A stretch of 64,000 bases of DNA from Ophiocordyceps camponoti-saundersi (nom. inval.) (GCA_003339415.1 PDHQ01000019.1:124001-188000); one strand, 5' to 3'. Positions 9,980 to 23,487 are shown, counted from the stretch's first letter. The notes: generated from the letters alone by a model not told the origin. Translations and numbers: made by a program.

Positions 9980-12900
9980 ATGGCCTTTTCGCACTCGACG
10001 CCGGTCCGGCCTTTGCCTGGGGCTTTTCTCAACACTCCCGCCGCCGTCTCGAGACTTCAGTCTGCATCAGATCCTACTCGTCGGCAGCTGTTCTCCATTT
10101 CCGATAGCAACTCGAGTCCCGCCGTAGGCGCCGCATCCGAGGGCGCGTCTGCCGCAGCGTCCGCCATGGCGCCTCCAGTCGGCGCCGTTACCTCGACCCA
10201 GGCAGGTCTCGTCGCCGCCGCACCATTGCAGCCTCCCAGAACCGCGAATGTGCCGCCAATTATCAAGGCCGCCAAGGCTATCAATGCCTGCCTGCAGCTC
10301 GACGAGAGCTTCCCCGACCTCGACTCCTACTGCAGACGTTCGTTTCCTCTCCACCGTCCAAGTTTGCATGCGCTGACAGTCCTCTCTAGAAGGTGCCTCT
10401 TCCGACTATGAGCTCCCTACCGCCGACTCCTCATGGGTGCCTTTTCACAAAACGAACATGTATCCGATCCCCAACCAGGTCTTCGACCACTATAACGCCG
10501 GCGAGCTGCAGACGCTCATGGGCCTGTTTGCCGAGATCAATCACGCTTGGGTCGCCATCGATAACTCGCTCTTCCTCTGGGACTTTACGCACCCTGACCC
10601 AGAGCTCATAGGCTTCGAGGATCAGCCTCACACGATCCACGCCGTGGCCCTGGTACCCCCCAAGCCCGGCATCTTTGTCGACACCATCACCCACATCCTA
10701 GCCGTCGCTACCTCTTCTGAAATGGTTCTGCTTGGCCTCTCTGCCACTGACACTGCCGCAGGAACGAAGTCCGTCGCCTTATACCAGACCAAGATGAACC
10801 TGCCGCTGCGCGGTGCCGATGTGCGCCTCATCCGTGGCTCTGCAGACGGCCGCATCTTTTTTGGCGGCAGCGGCGACGTCGACGTCAATGAGCTCTACTA
10901 TCAGTCGGAGGAGCGATGGTTCTCCAGTCGCTGCGGCAAGATCAACCACACCAACCCTGGCTGGTCATCCGTCGTCTCGCTGCAGTCGACCTTTTGGTCT
11001 CAAAAGGGCCCCGAACACCTCGTGGACATGGCCATCGACGACACGCGAAAGCTACTGTACACCCTGTCTAGCAAGTCGACCATCCGCACCTATCATATGG
11101 AGGCCCCCGACCACCTGAACAAGGTTATCGAAAAGGACAAGGTTCACTGCCTCCGCGACATCGCCCACATGATCACCCAGTCGAAGCTGCTGAACGACCG
11201 GATGAACATCGTCTCCATCAGTACCATATCCAAGCAGGAGGCTGCCAAGCTGCACCTCATGGCCCTGACCGACACGGGCTGTCGTATCTTCTTGAGCGCT
11301 ACCAGCGCCTCGTCGTACCTCTACGGCTCGCAGTCTAACATGGCACCTCAGAGTATGCAGGTCCAGTTCATCAAGTTTCCTCCAAGCGAGAACCCGCGAC
11401 GTTCCGGTCAGCTGTTGTCGTCCGGAAACGGGGGCGAGTCCGTTGTTGACCTGGATTCCACGATGCTGCTGGCGAGCCGGCAGGGCGTTCGTTTTGCCCC
11501 GGGCTACTTCCTCGACTTCGTGAGCAGTGGCGAAAACGCCAATGCTGATACCCTTTTCGTATCGGGTCCCGAGTCAGGCCGAATCAAGCGGCCGTCTTCC
11601 ACCGTTCCGCACCGATATTTCGAGCAGGCCACCTGGATCGACATTGGGAGCCGGGCCGAGGCCGTCGGCCTTATGACGAAACCTTTCTCCGCCGCTCCTC
11701 AGCCGCTCGGTTTTGGTAACGAGCTCGCCGTACAGTTCGACGAGCCACCTTGCGAGTTTGCCGTGCTCACCAACACGGGCATACACGTCATTCGGCGACG
11801 CAGGCTGGTGGATACCTTCGCCGCGGCCATCCGGGATTCTCCTGGTGACGAAGCTCTGGACGCCGTCACGCGCCGCCTGATCCAGCTCTATGGCCGCGTG
11901 GAGACGGTAGCGACCGCCCTGGCAGTCGCCTGCGGTCACGGCGGGGACGCGAAGCCCGGGGCGACGAGAGCTATTGACCAAGCGACGCAGGACCGGGCCA
12001 GGGGGCTGTTTGTTGACTTTGGCGGGCAGCCGACAATCACGGAGACAGACGGATCGGCGCTGACGACAGAATCGGTGAGGCCGTCGTCGCGTCACGACGC
12101 CTTGGCGCTGTATCTGTCGCGTCTAGTGCGCAAGCTCTGGAAGGCGCGCGTCATCAGCGTGGGCGTCCCGGCTGCCGGGGGCTTTGTCGTCGACTCCGCC
12201 GTACCGCTAGAGAAGTTGGGAGACACGCAACGCAACCTCGAGCGGCTCAGCAAGTTCATCGAGTCCAACCGCGGCCTTATCCAGGGCATGTCCGGGCCAG
12301 CCGACCTTCAGCGAGTCACGAGCCGGCAGGAGGAAGTGGCGCTGCAGGTAGAGCATCAGGCGCTCCATGCGCTGCAGAAGCTGATGGAGAGCATCTCCGA
12401 GGGTATCTCCTTCGTCCTTATGATGTTTGACGAGCGGGCGACGGACATCTTTGCACGACTAGACGATGCGGCGCGACAACGATTAAGGGACTTGACTTAC
12501 GAGAAGCTATTTTCGCAGCCCGACGGCAGGGATCTAGCCAAGCTGCTGGTCAAGGCCATCGTGAACCGCAACATCGAGAGCGGATCCAACGTGGAGACTG
12601 TGGCGGATGCCCTGAGGAGGCGGTGCGGCAGCTTTTGCAGCCCAGACGATGTCGTCACCTTTAAGGCTCAAGAGCAGCTGAAGCGGGCGTCGGAGCAGCC
12701 GCTCAACACCAACATCTCACGAAGCCTCCTGCACGAGAGCCTCAAGCTGTTCGAGAAAGTAGCCGGCAGCCTTACGCCTGCGAACTTGCAGACGGCCGTG
12801 GTGCAGTACGTCGACCTCAAGTACTATGCCGGTGCCATCCAGCTCTGTCTCGTCGTGGCGAGGGAAAAGGATAGGGGCAACTCGGCCCTGTCGTGGGTCA

Positions 12901-14334
12901 ACGACGGGAGGCCGGCCAACGACCCACGTGTCGGCGCCTTCAACGAGCGAAGGCGATGCTACGATCTGATCCACGATGCGCTGCAGCATCTCGATGCCGA
13001 GTCAAGCAAGGAGCCCGAGATGGTGGACGGCAAGTTGACGCTGATTGCGACCAAGAGGCTCGAGGCGTACGATGTAGTCAACGGTTCAGACGACGAGGTC
13101 TTTCACTTTGACCTTTATGAGTGGTACATACAGCAGGGCTGGACGGACCGCATCCTGGCCATGGACTCTCCGCACGTCGTCACGTTTTTGAAGCGGCTGG
13201 CCGACTCAAGTGCGGAGCACGCGGACCTGCTGTGCCGTTTCTACACCAACCGTAGCCGCTTCTTCGAGGCGGCCAAGGTTCAGGCCGGCTTGGCGCAATC
13301 GGACTTTGACCTCGGCATCAAAGACAGGATCAGGCTGCTCAGCCTGGCCAAGGCCAATGCCAGCGTCGCGACCGTTGGCGTCAGCCGAAAGGACCAGCAG
13401 ATTTTTACTCACTTCGTCAGCGAGCAGCTCGACATTGGAAATATCCAGGACGAACTCTTGGGCCGACTGAGGGAGGACGAGAGGCTTGATCCGGTGAGAA
13501 GGGAAGAGGTCGTACGAGAGCTCGATGGAAAGTTGTTGGATTTGTCAGAGGTGAGTCGCCTTGATATATGACCCCATGCCTGCCTATACGATAAGCCGAG
13601 TTCCGCCGGCTGACAATCGGTCGCAGCTCTTCAACCAGTACGCGGACCAAGCCGGCTACTACGACCTGTGCCTCCTTGTCTACCATACGGCAAACTATCG
13701 CGTGCAAACTACCATCGCTGGAACCTGGGTGAACCTGATTCATGCAACGCACGACGACATGGTGTCGAGGCTCGAAAAGGTAGAGGCAGGGATGCCTTCA
13801 CCGCCCATGCCGTACGAGGCGGTGTCGACCAAGATTCGAATTATCGCCCACCGCACGTCACTCGACAGCTCGGTGTTTCCGATCAACACCCTGTTGCCGG
13901 AACTGTGCCGATACGCGGTGGCTTATCACCAGGATGCCACGATCGGGGCGGATCCGACCTGGCCGGTGCAGCTGTTTCTTGTGCTAGGAGTATCGCACGA
14001 TGTGATTGTGAAGGTGCTGGAGGAAATGCTGGACACGCAGGATTACGGCTTTAACGGCGTGATCCGCACTCGCATCGTGGAGATGGTGGTCTACGCCGTC
14101 AAAAGCTGGGTTGGCGAGGTGCGGCGGCGCGGCGGCACCGACAAGGGCGGCTCCATCGGCTCGTCGGTCGACGAGCTACTAACGAGGTGCGAGGACGCGC
14201 TTCCGCCGCCGGGCCAGGGCAGCAACAACGGCGGTGCCGACTTGGCGGACGTGAGGCGGGAGTTGAGGACGCTACGGAGAGAATTGTCTGGACTGATGGA
14301 GAGGATGCCAATGGGGAGTATGAGGTTCATGTGA
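9980..14334 (+). CDS. NUP170: Nucleoporin Nup170/Nup155
   Basis: Three exons: 9980-10337, 10390-13550, 13627-14334; 1408 residues, typical for fungal Nup170/Nup157. It is a structural subunit of the inner ring of the nuclear pore. Joining the first intron (donor GTTCGT, branch CTGAC, acceptor TAG) gives LDSYCRQGASSDYELP, followed by the diagnostic N-terminal beta-propeller segment (PNQVFDHYNAGELQTLMG; INHAWVAIDNSLFLWD). The rest is the alpha-solenoid. The second intron (GTGAGT...TCGCAG) joins DLSE to LFNQYADQAGYYDL in phase 0. The start ATG at 9980 opens MAFSHSTPVRPLPGAFLNTPA, matching the usual Ser/Pro N-terminus. A conserved housekeeping gene; little doubt. Confidence 0.96.
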
Positions 14335-14686
14335 AGATGGAAGGGACAAGGGCGCCAACGGTGTTGGGGTTGATGTTTATGTGGCTGGTGAGAGATATTT
14401 GCATAGCATTGATGCGTACATACGAAAAGTACGGCTATAGCCTGTTAATTTGAAGGGGGTATGAAGCCATGGAGATGCGTCAAGGGTCCCCTTCGTTGGG
14501 GGGGGGGGGGGGTTGACTGGCCAAGGAGTCAGGGGCAACGGCATAAAGGGGGGAGGGGAGAATGCTTGGATCACGTGATACTCTCTGTGTCCACCTCGAA
14601 GCAACCTCATCCCTTTGCTCCGCCGTCGGCTATATAACTTTTTTCAATGCCTTTCGAGGATCCAGCAGCAAACAAAGACGCACACG
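14335..14686. other. Intergenic, Nup170 end to membrane-protein start
   Basis: 352 bases between two rightward genes, with a G-run near 14500-14512. A TATA-like tatataac at about 14630 lies some 55 bases before the downstream ATG. Otherwise nothing. Confidence 0.45.
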
Positions 14687-15701
14687 ATGCTTCTCCGCCT
14701 GAAGCCGGCTCTGGCCGTTGCGGCGCTGGCGAAGGTCGTCTGCGCCTCGAGCGATGATCACCTGGACGGCCTGCCGTCATACCATTACGGCGCGACGATG
14801 CATGTAGAGTGCATGAACCGAAGCTCGTGAGTGAGTTCCTCTTTTGCGACCTTGACGAACCTTGGGACGAGGTAAAACCGGACCCAAGAGCGGAAAAAAA
14901 AAACACATGAAAAAGAAGCAAAAAGGGGGTAACAAGAAGCAAAAAAACACGAACAAAAGCGAAACGGGCGAGCATATCGAGACGTCCAACCACGAACTCT
15001 CCTGGATACCGTTCCCCGTCTGCAACGAGACGGAGAAGCCGTTGGAGCTGCACTACGGAATCGAGGGCGAGGTCAACTGTACGATCGCCGCGGTTTCGGA
15101 CGAATTCTTCCACCTGCTCGAGTTTTACATCCATAGCGATGCGCCGCTTTCCTGTCGGCTTCCCGCCCGGCCGGCTAGTCGGGTCGAGGTGGTGAACGAG
15201 AAGCCGCCGGCTGTGGAGTACGTGCCGTTGGTGTTTGCCGTGGCGGGCACGCTGCAGCTTAGCCATATGCACGTCAGCACGCACATGAATGTGTTGCTGC
15301 ACAGTTCGAGAAAGCATCATATGCGTCCTCACGATAGCGGTGTCTTGGACTCGGCCATTGCTTATAGTACCAGTCCTCTGAGCCACATGGACGACGGGAT
15401 CCATACCAGGCGGCTCATCATTGGGGATCCGCTCCCGTTGACCTTTTCCGTCCGATGGTTTCCTACGCCGGATCTGCCCAAGACGGAGGGGAAGGTTGAG
15501 TGGCAGGGCCTCGGGGGGCATGTATACGCTAGTACCGTCTTCTACGGCCTCGTTTCTTTCGCTGCTGGCATGGTGCTGGCTTCCATGTATACTATGGGCG
15601 TTGTGCTGCCTCGGCGGTTGAGGGGGAGGACTTTGGGAGGGGCTACGCCTTTGAGTTATGGTCTGGGCGATGGATGGGGGTATTCGAAAAGGAGGGATTA
15701 G
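14687..15701 (+). CDS. Conserved secretory-pathway type I membrane protein, unknown function
   Basis: Two exons, 14687-14826 and 14960-15701, 293 residues. Signal peptide MLLRLKPALAVAALAKVVCAS, a lumenal domain with N-glycosylation sequons (MNRSSE, CNETE, VNCTI) and scattered Cys, then one membrane segment near the C-terminus (ASTVFYGLVSFAAGMVLASMYTMGVVLP) and a short basic tail. The intron (GTGAGT...acceptor AAAAG) joins HVECMNRS to SETGEHIETSNHELSWIPFPVC in frame; it is A-rich and lacks a pyrimidine tract at its 3' end. The architecture suggests an ER or Golgi protein. I recognise the general look of a conserved ascomycete family but cannot name it. The downstream acceptor is supported only by reading frame and continuity. 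Confidence 0.75.
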
Positions 15702-18700
15702 AGATTGGGGTTTTTCTTGTTTTTCTTTTGTTGAAGTTGCTTTTGTTCGTTCGTCGTGGCCTCTTTTTTTGCTCTGCTGTTGTTGGTCTTGGGTGAGGTT
15801 CGTTGGGGATGGGGGTAGATGATGCATGAATGTTGTACGATGAGTGACGCCGTTGATCTGATGTTATGTCGTGTATGAACACTTGTGTTGTGTTGCTGTG
15901 GGATCGTGGCTTGAGAGCTGAGATGGGGGCATATGCTTGGGTTGCTGCTCGTTTCGCGATAGTTGCCTCTTTGCGTTCGAGTGTTATTGCCGGGAATCTG
16001 AAAGAACTTATGGAGGGTTTAGCAAGCTGAATCCTCTTCAACACAAGGTGATCATTTTCATAAGCTATTGTTATCGAAGTCAGTAAGAGCATAGTCTTTG
16101 GTATGTCCGAGAGAGGGAAGTGGCTTGGAGAGAAGCTGCGTTATCACGGATCTCTCGTGTAAAGTGTTACATGACCCCAAGACGCTGATGAGGTCGGAAA
16201 AGGGGGACATGAGGGGCCTTTGTCTTCATCATCTGAAGTCAATATATTGCTGTGATGAGGCATAAGCAGCAGGCTGTAGCCTATCGTTGAAACCCTCAGG
16301 TGCTGGGCTTGTTCGCAGCGTGGCAGACCCTGTCAACCGCGTTGGAGGACCATGGCTATGCCATCAACTGCCTGACAGGCCTGGTAGACAACGCGGCTGG
16401 TCACTGGCATGGACGATGAGGCCGGCCGAGCTGCTGTGCGAGGGAGAGACTCTGAATGGAATGCCTGACTGTGCTGTTGTATTTGGTAGGTGTGAGTGCA
16501 GCAGCGGCCATGAGTCTTGCATTGAGGAAGAAGACTGGCCATACCTATGTAGGTGTACGAGGGTTTTGAACCCCTTCAAGCATGTCTTGACGCGTTCTCG
16601 TGTATGGACGTATTCTGCATACATGATGTGAAGGTGGATAAGTCGTAGACTCGCATACACAAGTCTCGTCAATAGCTGTACTTTGCCTCGGACTCTCGTC
16701 ACATTCAAGGCGAGAGCTGTCATCACGATAAACCGGCAGAAGCAAATAAAGGCTAACTAGATGTCATCTGTCCGTGACGTCTTTCCACACATGCCCGCCA
16801 AAGACAAGTCAATTACCATGAGCCAGACGTGGTCGAAACTAAAAGACCCCCCCCCCTGCCAAGCAACGTTGCCGCCGCCGGCGCACAGACAGACGGACAG
16901 GTGTTACGGTGCCAGGCAAGACGGTGCAATTCCCGAGCGTGAGCGGAGCTGACGAACCAACGCTGGATATATGGGTTAATCAACGTATGGATGTGTGTAT
17001 GTATATAGGTATGTACGGATATATGAAGGTAATATAAAAGCCTGTTAACCCCCAAAGGGTTGATGACATGACATGAACAGGCAATGGAAAAGAGGCCGAC
17101 CGAATAAAAGCGGGAAGAAATTGTCACCGACAACGAGGGAAACACAGGGGCTCATCATTTCGTTCCACCAGCAGCGACGATGCAAGGAAGTCGGTTGGTG
17201 GAGAGATTACGATTTATCGTGTTTGCCAGCCTCAGGGTTCTCCATCGACCCGCTCCGGATTATCTTTCTGACACCAGGGAAAGGGTTTTGTCTTCTTCAC
17301 ATACCTGTCATACTCGAGGGGAAAAGAGAGAGAGAGGGATGTAACAAAGGTCGAGAACAGAGAATGAGGGCGATATCCGACCCTAGCAGGGGGGAAGGAG
17401 GAGAGAAGACTCAACCTCCTCCTCCTCATCCTCCTCCTTTTTTTTGCTTGTTTCAGTCACGATCATGTAGCTACTGGATACCTACCTAGATAGGATGGTA
17501 GTCAGGGTAAAGGCAAGTTGCTGCCTGGAGACGGCGGACGGGACTCAATCGTATGCGTCTATCCGTCTCCTCTCTCCTCTCTCTCTCTTCTCCCTCTGCA
17601 GGTCCCGGGTCTTTCCGCCCTTGTTCCACGTCTCACCAGACCGTCGAATGTAAAGGAGTTTGGTATCTCATACTAAGCAGGCATCCGGATTCTTGATCCA
17701 GACGAACCGCGTTTTCGAGCCGACTATAATGTTTCATGTGTTTATTATTTTACCCTGCCCATATATTTCCTTCTTCTACCTCGTCCTTCCTCCTCCTCCT
17801 CCTCTCTCTCTCCCTGCTTGTACAGCATGGCACGCAAGAATCATCTGCGCACGTCTCAGCACAAACTCAGCCGAGCCATGAGCACGAGACGAGACCCGTC
17901 GACTTGACTTGACTTGTCTTGCCGAAAGGTGGACGACGCGTCGATCCGATAACGTGATTTTTTTTTTTCCCTGCTGGGTTTCGGTACTATTTGTTTTTTT
18001 TCTTTGCTTTTGCTTCCATCTTTGTGCATATACGGATACCTCTTCCCTGTGTATATCCGTAGGTATCTCGGCTTCTCCTGTGACGACATCATCGAGGACA
18101 AGGGGATACTGATCGTAGATCTGAGGCAAAGTGATTTTTGCTGAGGAGTAAAGATCAGCGTTCCAAACCCGACGACGGCGAACGGAGACGAGATGCGCCC
18201 AAGACATGAAAAAAGTCCTCCGATCTTTGGCGAGAAGCCCTTTCTCCCTGGTCGGATTCCTCGTCGGAGGTGTATATATGTGTGTTCACACATACGGATA
18301 TAGTGTGACACATATGTAGGTCACCGTGTTCGCCTATCGTCTCAATCAACGAATGTCACCGGCAACAGGGTTGGTTCATATCGAATGGGCCTTGACGGGA
18401 ATGTTTCAGGGAGAGAGAGGCTGGGATGAACTTTTTGACGGCGTTGGGCCACTGGACCATATCGAAAAAAAAAAGACTCGAGTCGCACCGGAAAGCCGAG
18501 ACAAATAATCGACCATCGTAAGAAACCCTCCCTCCCTCTCACTCTCTCTCTCTCTCTTGTACTTATCTGACCTCGTTGTCTCAGGCAATCAATCGTCGAC
18601 GACGTCTGAAGCGACACCCAGGGCGTGAAAGGGGATAAAAAAAAAAAACAACCTCCACGGCATGGTGTCGACGGATGAAAAAGAATGACTCTAGATCGGT

Positions 18701-19575
18701 GGACAGGGGGCGTCTTGGTAGGGATCGACTTCTTGAAAGCATTCCTTCGTGCCGTCGAGAGGCAGGATAGATTGCAATGAAAACGCGTGCCGCTTTGAGG
18801 CGCAGCATCACATTTCTGTTCCCCTTGTTCTTCCGTCAGTGGCTCATGTCCATGACTCTCGTGGAAGAAGGCAGGTGGCCCGGGGGGGCCACATGTCAAT
18901 GGTCCATCCAAGTCCCGGGATGACCCCCTTCCGCCCCGTCAGAGCTCGGCCCCACTTTTCCCGGGGAGGGGGCGTCTGCTGAAGGAAGTGGGGGGCCGGA
19001 ACGGGGCGAGCCGGTCCGGAAAGTAAGCAACAACAAAGATTTTTTTACTCTTGGTTAGACGAAGAAGAAGAAGAAATAGACAGAGAAAAAGAGAGAGGAG
19101 AGAGAGGAAGAAGAGGAAAAGAATCAATGAGTTTTGTATTCTCATAGCAAAGAAGAAAAAAAAAAACACAGTAACAAGCAGTGGTGGTATCCTTTGAGGA
19201 GAGAATTGGTCTGTCATCTCTCTCCCCTCGTATGTAAGTGCAAAATCGTGTACATAGTATGTATCAATAACGTTTGTTCCGCCGTCAGTATTAACAGAAA
19301 AGGGGGATAAATCGAAATAAAAAGAGGCCCCAAGGCACAGAAACGCCGTTTCCCTCCCCCTTCCTTATCCCATATAATGACTTGAAGAAGGAGAGAGAGA
19401 GATGAGAAGAGACAAGTATAAGATGGCTTTGAGATGATGATGATGATGATGATGATGATGAAGAAGAAGAAACAAATGACACCCGGCCAATGCATGCTGT
19501 TTAACTTCCCTCCCCCCCCTTTCCCTTTCCTAGAAGAGAAAAAAAAAACAATGATATAAAACGGAATGGGTTTTT
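15702..19575. other. Convergent gene-free region, 3.9 kb
   Basis: Lies between two convergent 3' ends. It is filled with short homopurine/homopyrimidine tracts, A- and T-runs, and an (ATG)n microsatellite at about 19433-19460. Short frames on both strands are low-complexity or lack any start or domain signal. No tRNA or known structural RNA recognised. Confidence 0.5.
19433..19460 (+). repeat. (ATG)n microsatellite
   Basis: About nine perfect ATG units followed by AAG units, just downstream of the adenylation-enzyme gene's stop codon. Confidence 0.9.
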
Positions 19576-22352
19576 TCAACTGTCGAATATGGCGCCGTAT
19601 GCGGGAATCCCTCTCGTCTCGAGACCGTATACCACCTTCTTCGTAATCTTCTCATTAGATATGATGATGACGGCCTCGGCCTCAAAGTCACGAGCCAGAT
19701 TAAAGGCCATCGTCACCAGGTCAGGCCGTCCCTTGACTCTCGTGTCGTGGATGACGGCGTCGGGGATAGTCCGTCGGATGGTATCGAGGATGCCCTTTCC
19801 AAACGTCTTTTCCGGCGACGGCGCAGACCAGATGAGCTGCGTCGGACAAGAAGGCTGACCGATGTGACCGAGAAGAGGTCCGATTCCAGATCCCGTAGCG
19901 ACGACGACGACGCGGTTGAAGAGAGTGGCGATGCGCATCACGCCGCACGTAGGCAGGCCGCGAACCCAGAGGTGACTGGGCGGGTTGCGGATGCAGGCCT
20001 TGGTCCAGTCTCCGGCGTTGGACACGACGAGCGAATAGCCCGGTCGGTTGGCCAGCTTCTCCGAGTCGGTCCCGTGAGGCTCGGGGATGGTAGCGAACGA
20101 GTGCCACTCCAGCAACGGCCGGGTGGAAATGCGCGTGAAGCTGCCGTTGACGGGAACGGCGTAGTCGAAGCTGAGCTGGATGGCGTGGTCAGACAGGGGG
20201 ATGGCGTCGACGCGCACGCGACGGAGCCAGAGCCAGGAAGAGGCGACGCTGCACGTGGCGATGCCCAGCATCCAGAAGCTGGGGCTGCGGAGGAGGGCGT
20301 TTCCGATGTCACCTCCGCTGCCGATGCTGCTGTCACGAGCCGAGATGACGGTCCTTGCCCAGAACAGGGCCAGGGAGGACCAGCCGAGGAAACGATGCAG
20401 ACGCTCGAAGACGTCGTGATGACGCTTCCGGAACGAAGGCCAGGCGCAGCAGACAATGGCGCAGCAGAGGGTCGAAAGAAGCCACGAGACGACCAGGCCG
20501 GGAAGCGACTCTCCGGGGCCGGCACGTCCGAGCTGAGCGAAGACGATGGTAGAGCGGATACTCGAGGCCAGGAGCCAGGCTGTGGCGCAGACGCCGGCGC
20601 CGGAGTGGACCCCGCCGAGGTGATAGATCTTGGCGCACCGCGTCCGGAGCCAGAGCGGGGCGGAGACGGGGACGGAGCAGAAGACGGCGTACAAGAGGTT
20701 GATGACGCTGTCCTGTCGGACCAGGACGGCGGCCACGAGGTTGGCGGCCGTCAGCGTGGCGAACCACTCCATGCCCGGCATCAGCACCAAGAGGGCGGCC
20801 AGGGCAGCGAGGTTCAGCAGCCAGACGAGGCTGAACAGGCGTCGATAGACGATGAGGACGCGGTGCCGCAGCCCGCGCAGGGGTCGAGGCAGCTTCTTGT
20901 CGTCCATTGGTTTGGCGAGACTATCTTCGGAAACGGCCGTCAGCGTGGACGACGATGAGGACGTCACCGACAGCGTCTCGGCCAGGGTGCTGCCGCAGTC
21001 GCTGGATAGTCGACGAGGCTGACAGACGACGAGGTCTCTCAGAGACTTCTTGTCGATCTTGCCGTTGGCCGTCGTCGGAAAGGTCTCCAGTTGATGGATC
21101 CGTGAGGGGACGGCGTAGTAGGGTTGGAGTCGACGGGCGTGTTGGAGGATGGCGCTCGTGTCTTGGCCCGAGGGGACGACGAAGCCGTGGATCTCGCCGT
21201 CTATCAGCAGGGCCGCTGCCCTCGATACTCCGGCCGCGTCGGCCAGCGACGTGGCCACGCCATCGAGTTCGACGCGGAACCCCTGGGGAAGAGAGAGACG
21301 CCCCTGTCAGCCCCTGAACCAAGCCGTGTCCTGACCCGCGTCGCCGAGGGGCCCTTCCCCCCTCCTCCCCCCTTAATATACGGCTCACTCACCTTGACCT
21401 TGACCTGGTCATCACAACGACCCAGGATATCGATCGAACCGTCCGGTCGCCAGCGACCAAGGTCACCAGTGCAGTACATCCGCCACCTGCATTATATGGT
21501 GCTGTCAGATTTTTTTCTTCATATATCCTCGGCCCGCCGGCTCGGCCCGCATCATCAGCAGAGTGCGCCTTACCCGTCGCCGAGGAAGAAGTCAGGGATA
21601 TACGACTCCCTCGTCTTGTCCTCGAGCCCGACGTAGCCGCGGGAGATGCCACTGCCGCCTGCCCACATGACTCCCGGAACGCCAGGAGGTACCGGCTTGC
21701 CGGCCTCGTCCAGGATGTAGACGGTGTTGTTGGGTGTTGGCCGGCCTATGGACACGGGCTCTCCCGCCACGTGCCTAGACATGGTGTTGACGATGGTCGT
21801 CTCCGTAGGGCCACAGCAGTTCCAGTAGGTGCCGTGAGTGGCCCAACGATCAGCAAGGTCCTGAGATGTAGGCTCGCCGGCCGTGGCCACCACCTTGATG
21901 TTGCCATATTCTTCCGGCGAATACTTGGACAAGATGCTCGGCGTACAGATGAGCACATCAAGCTGATGTCTCTTTAGTCAGTTGCCCTGTTCATGACAAC
22001 ATGACGAAGACAAGCCAGACTTACCTGACGGATAGTAGACTCCCATTCAGACCCTCGAACAACAAGAGTTCCGCCGTTACACAGACACGCAAAGATCTCC
22101 CAAGCAGCTGTCCAGACATGAGAAGGTTAGTCAACTGCAACATCACATCGTGAGGGCGGTGGTCATGATCGAGACGCGAGATGAGGGATAGTGTGTGATT
22201 GATGTGTATAAAGCATCTGAGTCTTCGGAGAGAAGGGAGTTGAAGACGGATCAAAAGGAACAATGGTCGATGAATTAAAGAAAGTGGGTGGGGACGGGTG
22301 AAGAATAGAGCGAGGGAGGGAGGAAAAGGGGGGAGCGGGAGGGTCATGGAAA

Positions 22353-22400
<48 letters not shown>

Positions 22401-23487
22401 GGCGGGGGGGGGGGGGGGGGGGGGCGGGGGTGGGGGGGGGGGGGGGAGGGAAGAGGAGGAGGGAAGGGGGGGGGGGGGAGGGAGNNNNNNNNNNGGGGGG
22501 GGAGGGGGAGGGGAGGGGGAGGGGGGAGGGGCAAACTGAAAAGGGGGGGGGCGTGTAATAGGAAAAAGCATACCCATGTCGAAGCTTATATTGAGCACCT
22601 GCCCGACGCACATGCCCGGCCGGACGCCCAAGCCACCAGGGGAGAGGCAGACCAGGTTTGCCACGTTATTATGCGTAACATCGACGCCTTTGGGCTTGCC
22701 GGTTGTGCCTGGGGAGACGAGGCGCAGTCTATCAGCACAACTCGTTGGGCAAGCAAGACGAGGAAGACGACGAACCGGATGTGTAGATGACATAGCATCC
22801 CATATCAGGAGTTGCTAGATCGAGGATTCCTTGGTCCAAGGGTTCGAGGGCCAGGCACTGATCGATGAGGACAGGAGTAAGAGAGGGAAACAAGTTTCGA
22901 AGACGATGCTCGGTGGAGGAGAGGCATAGGACGACATGACCGGCGGCCTGTTGGACGACGTGACGGATGGTAGAGTCCGGGACGACACCACCGTCGAGGG
23001 GAACGTACTGGGCACCACAGGAGAGGACGGCCCAGATGGCGACGAGCATGTCGAGGCCACGCTTGACGACAAGGGGAATCCGTTGGCCCGGCTCGACGCC
23101 AAGGGCGCGCAGCCGCAGGGCAAGGGCCTGGGCATGACTGGCAAGGTCCCTGTATGTCACCTCCCGCGGCGTGGCGGCTGCAAGGTCCCGGACGGCAATG
23201 GCTGAAGGCCACGTGGCAGCCTGGTGATAGAAGGCGGCTGTAAGGGTCGAAAAGGGAGATTCGACGACGGGACCGTAGCTGAAATCAGAAACGACGTTGG
23301 AAGATGGGTAGGAGGAAGATGTTGCTGTGCTCTCCGACATGATGGAAGCAGCGGAAGAAGACGAGGAAGAGGAAGAGGAGGAATGACAAGAGGAAGAGGA
23401 TGTAGAAGAAGAAGAAGAAGACGTAGAGGGCCGATAGACGTCGGTGTCAGTGGCGCCGTGACGGTCCCCTGAGGCGGAAACAGCCAT
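19576..23487 (-). CDS. NRPS-like adenylation enzyme fused to a membrane ferric-reductase/FNR domain
   Basis: Six exons: 22776-23487, 22574-22708, 22025-22107, 21574-21962, 21393-21486, 19576-21282; 1039 residues. The only ATG fitting the frame is at 23487 (the next upstream codon is GTG). After a Ser-rich N-tail comes an adenylation domain (about 60-555) with its core motifs: [12 protein letters not shown] split by intron 1, SFDMAAWE across intron 2, [28 protein letters not shown] and NGKIDKK (about 544-550). No carrier-protein motif (LGGxS) follows. Instead there are several membrane segments (about 617-830) with paired histidines (YHLGGVHSG, about 692-697; [15 protein letters not shown], about 759-769), then an FAD/NAD(P)-binding half (EWHSFATIP at about 864; [13 protein letters not shown] at about 936). 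It probably adenylates a carboxylic acid and passes electrons at a membrane; substrate and product are unknown. Donor of intron 1 is GTTCGT. Confidence 0.87.
22352..22530 (+). repeat. Poly-G tract with a 10-N assembly gap inside an intron
   Basis: Nearly pure G from 22352 to about 22484, N at 22485-22494, then more G-rich sequence. It lies within intron 2 of the adenylation-enzyme gene (22108-22573). True length and content are uncertain. Confidence 0.95.

Noticed and set aside
14607..15827. 406-residue open frame on - strand
   Set aside because: Antisense to the conserved membrane-protein gene; product is Arg/His/Pro/Ser-rich with no family features.
19747..20958. 403-residue open frame on + strand
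   Set aside because: Antisense to the final exon of the adenylation/reductase gene; high GC leaves the opposite frame open by chance.
22021..22611. Proline- and glycine-rich frames over the G tract
   Set aside because: Translation of poly-G/C and N bases inside an intron.
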